Below are positions 1 to 3,375 of a stretch of DNA of 7,163 nt, in pieces. Within the stretch, counting starts at the first letter, position 1. Every line of letters starts with the position of its first letter. Below the pieces are notes generated by a model. It made no database searches, had not been told where the DNA came from, and was given only the letters and a program-made list of their open reading frames with translations. Source of the DNA: Rhodocyclaceae bacterium UBA2271 (lineage in GTDB: Bacteria; Pseudomonadota; Gammaproteobacteria; Burkholderiales; Rhodocyclaceae); NCBI GenBank assembly GCA_002347405.1, contig DDXB01000003.1, positions 1-7,163 on the forward strand, read 5' to 3'. Both the position numbers and the translations under genes were made by a program.

Positions 1-65
1 GCCGCAATCATTGTGCCGATGGCAAGCGCCAAAGCGTATTTCATTTTCAGGCCAAGGAATTTCAT
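1..65 (-). CDS. 5' end of an exported protein (partial, runs off the left edge)
   Basis: The first 21 codons of a minus-strand reading frame are visible and read MKFLGLKMKYALALAIGTMI and onward. A basic start followed by an Ala/Leu/Ile-rich hydrophobic stretch is what an N-terminal signal peptide looks like. The ATG at 65-63 is preferred because GGTGA lies 6 nt upstream as a possible ribosome site; an internal ATG at codon 8 has no purine-rich site before it. It follows the PA2778-type gene on the same strand after about 110 bp, so it may be the distal gene of that unit or may start its own. The family cannot be told from so little sequence. Confidence 0.5.
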   Translation of the reverse strand, partial: MKFLGLKMKYALALAIGTMIA

Positions 66-87
66 GTTGAGTCACCATGTTTGGATT

Positions 88-99
88 GCACGAACGTGC
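88..99. promoter_or_regulatory. Short palindrome ahead of the left-edge gene
   Basis: GCACG-AA-CGTGC has perfect 5-bp arms around a 2-bp centre and ends 22 nt upstream of the ATG at 65. It is a possible operator or small hairpin. A TTGACC about 20 nt further upstream on the minus strand could be a -35, but no good -10 follows it, so no promoter is claimed. Nothing else is evident between 66 and 175. Confidence 0.2.
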
Positions 100-175
100 T
101 GTCGATGGTCAAGCGTAACCATTGCGGAATCGCCCGTCTGTGCGATGTCGAACATTGATATGGGATGACGGCAGG

Positions 176-1159
176 CTAGCCGGACCGGCCCAAGCGCTGC
201 AGGATGAGCGCACGCGTTTCAGTTACCGTAGCGGCAAAGGGGCTGCCTGCGCGAGGCATGGCCTGTTCGATGAGCATCAGCGCCTCGTCATTGCGCCCCA
301 GATCCGAGACCACTTGGGCGAGATTGTTCAGCACAGGGATCGAATCCGGCTGGCGCGCGGCGGCGCGGCGCAGGACAACTTCCGCTTCCGGCAGCGCCCC
401 CAGCGCGTAATGGCGGTTAGCCAGGCCGATGCTCGCCAACACATTGCCAGGCCAGCGCTCGAGGAATCTCGAATACGCCAAAAGTATGGCTTCGGGCTCA
501 CCAACACGTTCCATGGCCAGGAGCGCGGCCAGGTAGTCCGGCTCGCTGGCGGTTGCCGGAATGCGACTGGGCGGCAGGGTAACCATCGCCCAGTAATCGC
601 TCTTTTTCCAGGTGTACTCGAAAATGGTGAATGGGATGGCCAGTCGCCTGGTCTCGCCAGAGCGCAGGTACAACTCGCCCGCCGGGTAATTGAAGCCGAC
701 AACGACCGCATAGTGCCAGTCGGTCACCGGCCCGACGCCGATATCCTGCAGCACGATGACCGGATTGCCCTTGGCTACCTCCTGCAGCAGGGCATCGAAG
801 CGCGGTGCGAGCTGGTATGAAATGATGCTGTAGCGGCGCGGCGCGGCGAGCATTTCGACCTGCAGGCTGCCTTGCCGTCCGGGTAGGTAAACCAGTTTGA
901 CGAGCTCTTCCGGACTGACGTGTGCGCCCGCATGAACCAGGGTCGTCGCCAACGCAGCGGGCCCGCACTGATAAGCCTGCTGCGGGAAAAACGGCACTTC
1001 GGTGTTTTCGGTCTGGACGGCAACACCCGCCGGCCACGTATCACGTAGCCCCATCGTCTGCGGCACAAGCGACGCACAGCCGCTCAAGGCCGCGAAAAGC
1101 AGAAATAAACCCGCGGTGAAGCGGGTGCGCCGGCCCCAGGCAAGCAGTTCCGAACTCAT
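176..1159 (-). CDS. PA2778-family C39-like cysteine peptidase with TPR repeats, lipoprotein
   Basis: The product has 327 residues. Residues 12-28 form a lipoprotein signal with lipobox LSGC (Cys28), and Ala at +2 predicts outer-membrane retention. Residues about 53-195 are a papain-fold, C39-like domain: QAYQCGPAAL carries the likely nucleophile Cys65 with Gln nearby, and DWHYAVVVGFN carries the likely catalytic His149. The Asp that usually follows about 15 residues after the His in bacteriocin-processing C39 peptidases is not visible; the position reads LYLRSGE. Residues about 207-320 are helical and contain two TPR-like units (about 241-272 and 274-305). The PA2778 family is typically found beside PA2779-family genes, as here, 51 bp downstream of one. 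Its substrate is unknown to me. The start at 1159 gives a complete lipoprotein signal, although the upstream ribosome site is weak. Confidence 0.88.
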   Translation of the reverse strand: MSSELLAWGRRTRFTAGLFLLFAALSGCASLVPQTMGLRDTWPAGVAVQTENTEVPFFPQQAYQCGPAALATTLVHAGAHVSPEELVKLVYLPGRQGSLQVEMLAAPRRYSIISYQLAPRFDALLQEVAKGNPVIVLQDIGVGPVTDWHYAVVVGFNYPAGELYLRSGETRRLAIPFTIFEYTWKKSDYWAMVTLPPSRIPATASEPDYLAALLAMERVGEPEAILLAYSRFLERWPGNVLASIGLANRHYALGALPEAEVVLRRAAARQPDSIPVLNNLAQVVSDLGRNDEALMLIEQAMPRAGSPFAATVTETRALILQRLGRSG

Positions 1160-1210
1160 GGCTATCCGGATGATCAGTGCAAGTTGCAGCGTGCCTGGCG
1201 CGACATCTCC

Positions 1211-1564
1211 CTAGCGGCGGAACGCGAAGTACCAGATGAAGAACACAACCAGTACGAGTGCAACGATGCCATCGCCACCAACAGGTACCGCATTGATCTG
1301 CCCGGCCAGGGTGCCGACTTCAGCATCGGTCATCGCCGCAACGCGGTCGCTGGCATTCTGCACGTCCAGACCCAGGGCCTGAAACTCGCTTACGGTCTGT
1401 GAGCGGTTCAGGTAGTTCAATACGAGAGCGCGATCAACCTGTGCAGTTGCCGCGGCATTAACCTGATCGGTCCCGATCATGCTTGCATGCCCGGTCTGGA
1501 ATGGCAGCGTTATCACCGCAATGGTTAGGAAGCGGCAAACCATCTTTTTGAATGCAGAACTCAT
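1211..1564 (-). CDS. PA2779-family protein: signal peptide plus C-terminal membrane tail
   Basis: The product has 117 residues. The ATG at 1564 is chosen because AGGAG sits 7 nt upstream; an in-frame ATG further upstream would add 23 residues with no signal-peptide character. Residues 1-28 look like a Sec signal peptide, with probable cleavage after GHA. Residues 29-95 are a small polar/helical region (TAQVDRALVLNYLNRSQTV). Residues 99-115 are a single hydrophobic segment that ends directly in Arg-Arg at the C-terminus. A signal peptide plus a short hydrophobic tail and terminal arginines is the architecture of surface proteins carrying C-terminal sorting tails, although no PEP-CTERM motif is present. 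The protein matches what I recall of the PA2779 family, which pairs with PA2778-type cysteine peptidases. The upstream region holds a candidate promoter shared with the OmpA-like gene. The molecular function is unknown. Confidence 0.87.
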   Translation of the reverse strand: MSSAFKKMVCRFLTIAVITLPFQTGHASMIGTDQVNAAATAQVDRALVLNYLNRSQTVSEFQALGLDVQNASDRVAAMTDAEVGTLAGQINAVPVGGDGIVALVLVVFFIWYFAFRR

Positions 1565-1632
1565 GTCTATCTCCTTTGGTAAATCGGATCTGTGTCGCCC
1601 TTGCGTCGGAAAGCTGCCTGGACGTGACCGCA

Positions 1633-1676
1633 ACTATGGCCCCGTGTTGCAGCACGGTCTGTGCGCTAACGCGCAT
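1633..1676 (-). promoter_or_regulatory. Candidate activator-type promoter of the PA2779 gene
   Basis: The 19-bp element ATGCGCGTTAGCGCACAGA (1676-1658, read on the minus strand) contains the inverted repeat TGCGC-N4-GCGCA. After 19 nt comes CATAGT (1638-1633), a 4/6 match to TATAAT, preceded by GGGGC. The same arrangement with the same 19-nt spacing lies upstream of the OmpA-like gene. If CATAGT is the -10, the palindrome is centred near -42, the usual place of a class II activator site, and transcription would start near 1626 with a leader of about 60 nt. No sigma-70 -35 is recognisable, which fits activator dependence. This is inference from two aligned sites. Confidence 0.45.
1642..1657. 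other. Small inverted repeat abutting the shared element
   Basis: CCGTG-TTGCAG-CACGG has 5-bp arms and lies directly between the 19-bp shared element and the putative -10 of the PA2779 promoter. No similar repeat occurs at the same place in the OmpA promoter, which has the palindrome GGAATTCC there. It may be a second operator or chance. Confidence 0.2.
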
Positions 1677-1726
1677 AGCATTGGCGGTACGTCCTTGAGG
1701 CTTGGCCGGCATCGCCATACAACAGG

Positions 1727-1751
1727 CGCCGTCTTGCCAGCGCCGACTTTT
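1727..1751 (-). repeat. AAAGTCGGCGCTGGC-family repeat, copy A
   Basis: On the minus strand this begins AAAAGTCGGCGCTGGC and continues AAGAC-GGCG. Over 24 aligned positions it differs from the copy at 3343-3366 only at the two bases after the core, and from the copy at 6108-6132 at those two and one more. It lies 20 nt after the stop codon of the small lipoprotein gene, on that gene's sense strand. Part of it can fold (GGCGC at 1744-1740 with GCGCC at 1729-1725) and is followed by TGTTGTAT, so it could act as a weak 3'-end hairpin. Confidence 0.65.
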
Positions 1752-1771
1752 GTCGACACGCGGTGCAACGA

Positions 1772-1966
1772 TCACTTTTTCTCGTCGCCCTTTGCCGTAT
1801 CCTGGATTTTTTCACCGGCCTTCTCGATCTGCTGTCCGGCCTTCTCGATTGTTTGGTCGACACTCTTGCCGGCCCGCTCAGCCGGGCCTTCCTTCTGGCA
1901 GCCGGAAAGGGCAACAAGCAACGCGCTCATCATCAAGGCGGCACTGATGGTTATATTTGGCTTCAT
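1772..1966 (-). CDS. Small Lys/Glu-rich lipoprotein of unknown function
   Basis: The product has 64 residues. The ATG at 1966 is preceded by AGGAG with a spacing of 9 nt; a longer in-frame start would put 25 residues of non-signal sequence in front. Residues 1-22 are a lipoprotein signal with lipobox LSGC (Cys23), and Gln-Lys follow the cysteine. The mature part is about 41 residues, highly charged, with a heptad-like repeat (IEKAGQQ, IEKAGEK, then IQDTAKG) that would form an amphipathic helix. Such tiny lipoproteins are common in betaproteobacteria and are often annotated only as hypothetical. It follows the OsmB-like gene after 78 bp on the same strand, which suggests a stress or envelope role, but no function can be named. 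Confidence 0.85.
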   Translation of the reverse strand: MKPNITISAALMMSALLVALSGCQKEGPAERAGKSVDQTIEKAGQQIEKAGEKIQDTAKGDEKK

Positions 1967-2005
1967 TGTTTTATCTCCTGAATCAAAGTTACAAGCACGA
2001 GCCAT

Positions 2006-2029
2006 GCACCTGCCAGGCAGGCCAGGCGC
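2006..2029 (-). terminator. Hairpin between the OsmB-like and small-lipoprotein genes
   Basis: On the minus strand GCGCCTG and CAGGTGC pair (7 bp, one G-T) around a 10-nt loop, beginning 15 nt after the OsmB-like stop codon. No run of T follows, so it is not a textbook intrinsic terminator. It could be a partial terminator, an mRNA-stabilising hairpin or an attenuator between the two small lipoprotein genes. Confidence 0.35.
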
Positions 2030-2044
2030 ATCGCACCGCAATCG

Positions 2045-2260
2045 TCATTTGCCGACTTCGTGACCGATGACGCCGCCAACAGCAGCACCGCCAACGGTTC
2101 CAACCGCGCTGCCGCCTGTCAGAACGGCACCGCCGACGGCACCGACTCCCGCGCCGATGGCGGTATTTTTTTCCTGCTGCGTCATGCCAGCACAACCCAC
2201 CAGACCAACCAGCATTACTGCGGTAACTGCACTGAGTGCGAATCTTTGTGTCGTTTTCAT
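2045..2260 (-). CDS. osmB: OsmB-like glycine-zipper lipoprotein
   Basis: The product has 71 residues, against 72 for E. coli OsmB as I recall it. Residues 1-22 are a lipoprotein signal ending in the lipobox LVGC (Cys23). After a short polar stretch (MTQQEKN), residues about 33-70 are a two-segment glycine zipper with GxxxG spacing; the stretch from NTAIGAG through GGAAVGGVIGH follows E. coli OsmB nearly residue for residue. OsmB is an osmotically and stress-inducible outer-membrane lipoprotein of uncertain biochemical function. AGAGGT about 7 nt upstream of the ATG at 2260 supports the start. It lies 91 bp after the OmpA-like gene on the same strand, in a group of small envelope genes. Other glycine-zipper lipoproteins (SlyB-like) are longer, so OsmB is the better match. 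Confidence 0.85.
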   Translation of the reverse strand: MKTTQRFALSAVTAVMLVGLVGCAGMTQQEKNTAIGAGVGAVGGAVLTGGSAVGTVGGAAVGGVIGHEVGK

Positions 2261-2286
2261 GGGATTACCTCTGTCAAAAATAGGGT

Positions 2287-2303
2287 GTAACGGGTTTAGT
2301 TAC
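2287..2303. promoter_or_regulatory. Inverted repeat upstream of the OsmB-like gene
   Basis: GTAAC-N7-GTTAC lies 27-43 nt upstream of the OsmB-like ATG, within the 91-bp gap after the OmpA-like gene. On the minus strand it overlaps a weak promoter-like sequence (TTGAAT about 20 nt before CCTATTTT, an AT-rich -10-like stretch). It could be an operator; the arms are short and chance is possible. Confidence 0.22.
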
Positions 2304-2317
2304 CATTCAAGTGCGAC

Positions 2318-2345
2318 CTCCGGGCATCCTCGCGAATGCCGGGAG
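2318..2345 (-). terminator. Hairpin just after the OmpA-like gene
   Basis: On the minus strand CTCCCGGCAT and ATGCCCGGAG form a 10-bp stem with one C-C mismatch around an 8-nt loop, starting 6 nt after the stop codon of the OmpA-like gene. The sequence after it is not T-rich, so it may stabilise the mRNA end or only partly terminate. It would separate highly expressed OmpA-like mRNA from the OsmB-like gene. Confidence 0.45.
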
Positions 2346-2351
2346 AAGCGC

Positions 2352-3038
2352 TTATCTGGCGGGCTGGGTACCCACCACTTCGATATCGACGCGACGATCC
2401 GGTTGCAGACAGGCGATTACCTTGGCGCTCTTGGCGCCGCGGCAGTCATCGGCCTTCGTGACAGGCTGCGTCTCACCCTTGCCTGCGGTTTGGATGCGAT
2501 TCGCGTCGATGCCTTTGCTCAGCAGATAGGTCTTGACCGCTGCTGCACGCTGCTCGGAAAGTTTCTGGTTGTAGCTGTCCGAACCAAAGCGGTCAGCATG
2601 ACCGACCACCGTGATCACTTCTGGATCGATATCCTTGCTCTTGCTGACGAAATCATCCAGCGCCTCGCGTCCGGCGGGACGCAATACCGCTTTGTCGAAG
2701 TCAAAAAGCGTATCGGCATTGAGTTGCACGCGCTGGGCTGCCGGCTTTGGTGCCGGACTCGGCGTTACAGCAGCCATCTGCATCGGAGCCGGATCAGCCG
2801 CCAGTGGCGATTTTTTCACCAGGTCGGGATCGCATTCTTCGATCGCCAGCGCCGGCGTCCAGTAACCGGTGCGCCAGCACAGACCGGTGCCACTCTTGGC
2901 AACCTCGCCACGCTGATCAACGACGTATCCTTGTTTCGACGTATTGGTTTGCGCCGTCGCCGCGCCCGCGACAAGGCCCAGTGCCAGTGCACACGATACA
3001 GCCAAAGCCATATGCTTCTTGGTCAATGCATAAGTCAT
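2352..3038 (-). CDS. OmpA C-terminal-domain periplasmic protein (RmpM-like, no beta-barrel)
   Basis: The product has 228 residues. Residues 1-29 are a Sec signal peptide (cleavage likely ATA|Q). Residues 36-72 (GYVVDQRGEV, then CWRTGYW with Cys54 and Cys69) form a short conserved N-terminal segment as seen in beta-proteobacterial RmpM/class 4 proteins, in place of a barrel. A Pro/Ala-rich linker follows (about 80-103). Residues 104-224 are an OmpA/MotB-like peptidoglycan-binding domain: LFDFDKAVLRP, then GHADRFGSDSYNQKLSEQRA, in which Asp149 and Arg164 correspond to the diaminopimelate-binding pair. Cys199 and Cys210 match the E. coli OmpA disulphide, and DRRVDIEV closes the domain. It should tie outer-membrane proteins to peptidoglycan in the periplasm. 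The start at 3038 has only a modest ribosome site (CGGAAAA) but gives an intact signal peptide. A candidate activator-type promoter lies about 70-110 nt upstream. Confidence 0.92.
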   Translation of the reverse strand: MTYALTKKHMALAVSCALALGLVAGAATAQTNTSKQGYVVDQRGEVAKSGTGLCWRTGYWTPALAIEECDPDLVKKSPLAADPAPMQMAAVTPSPAPKPAAQRVQLNADTLFDFDKAVLRPAGREALDDFVSKSKDIDPEVITVVGHADRFGSDSYNQKLSEQRAAAVKTYLLSKGIDANRIQTAGKGETQPVTKADDCRGAKSAKVIACLQPDRRVDIEVVGTQPAR

Positions 3039-3104
3039 GATATTTTCCGATCTATGGGAGGTACGTCAGTTGCGGCCTGCGGACAGTGATTGGCCAGTGA
3101 CGTC

Positions 3105-3148
3105 ATCATTCCCCAAATCCGGAATTCCCTCTGTGCGCTAGCGCGCAT
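3105..3148 (-). promoter_or_regulatory. Candidate activator-type promoter of the OmpA-like gene
   Basis: The element ATGCGCGCTAGCGCACAGA (3148-3130 on the minus strand) differs at one base from the one upstream of the PA2779 gene. After exactly 19 nt comes AATGAT (3110-3105), a 4/6 match to TATAAT, preceded by GGGG as at the other site. The element lies 91 nt before this start codon and 93 nt before the other. The predicted transcript would begin near 3098, with a leader of about 60 nt. No -35 hexamer is recognisable, which is consistent with a class II activator bound at the TGCGC-N4-GCGCA palindrome. Confidence 0.5.
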
Positions 3149-3290
3149 TGCCCGTAGTTAGTGCAACCGCCATGGCTGCGCCGTCCGGCTCGCGCGCGGT
3201 CGTGTCACGCAGACCGATGAGGGTTTCGCATAACCGGGCGGCGGCATGCCGGCTGCGGACACAGGCGACCCGCGCGCTCCACCGCACTTC

Positions 3291-3353
3291 CTGCGGGACA
3301 TTTCATACCCGCTACGGGACACGCCGTACCCCATGCGGAGCACGCCGTCCCGC
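3291..3353. repeat. Three tandem 21-bp palindromic repeat units
   Basis: Units 3291-3311, 3312-3332 and 3333-3353 line up without gaps. Each has the pattern CGGGAC (or CGGAGC), a centre, then TACCC or GTCCCG; units 2 and 3 share CACGCCGT in the centre, while unit 1 has diverged there. Within a unit the ends are roughly inverted repeats. The run abuts copy B of the other repeat family downstream of the fusion gene. It could be an extragenic palindromic element acting on mRNA ends, or remains of a mobile repeat. Confidence 0.6.
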
Positions 3354-3366
3354 CAGCGCCGACTTT
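3343..3366 (-). repeat. AAAGTCGGCGCTGGC-family repeat, copy B
   Basis: On the minus strand it reads AAAGTCGGCGCTGGC, then GGGAC-GGCG. It begins 5 nt after the stop codon of the fusion gene, on that gene's sense strand, and overlaps the end of the third 21-bp unit. Confidence 0.65.
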
Positions 3367-3375
3367 CGAAGTCAG
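3359..3375 (-). terminator. Hairpin spanning the stop codon of the fusion gene
   Basis: On the minus strand CTGACTT and AAGTCGG pair (7 bp, one T-G) around a CGA loop, so the TGA stop (3374-3372) lies inside the stem. Half of the stem comes from repeat copy B. With the palindromic units behind it, this forms a structured 3' end, but there is no T tract, so intrinsic termination is doubtful. Confidence 0.35.

Larger units (their letters stand above)
3039..3371. other. 333-bp gap between the fusion gene and the OmpA-like gene
   Basis: No convincing gene lies here. The right half (3291-3366) is a repeat cluster: three 21-bp palindromic units abutting one copy of the AAAGTCGGCGCTGGC-family repeat, right at the stop of the fusion gene. 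The left half (3039-3148) is the promoter and leader of the OmpA-like gene. The middle (3149-3290) is GC-rich, with an open minus-strand frame (3343-3158, 61 codons) whose Arg/Ser/Pro-rich translation looks like a repeat read-through rather than a protein. Confidence 0.6.

Noticed and set aside
1632..1648. Possible sigma-54 promoter (GG-N10-GC with TTGC) before the PA2779 gene
   Set aside because: The -24 half is poor, the enhancer-like palindrome would be only about 12 nt away, and the aligned OmpA promoter has no GG-N10-GC.
2067..3089. Long plus-strand open frame (340 codons) opposite the OmpA-like and OsmB-like genes
   Set aside because: It is antisense to clear, family-matching genes; its translation is low-complexity Pro/Thr/Arg-rich and resembles no family. 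It is an effect of high GC.
3158..3343. 61-codon minus-strand frame in the gap after the fusion gene
   Set aside because: It runs into the 21-bp repeats, is Arg/Ser/Pro-rich and has no ribosome site; probably not translated.
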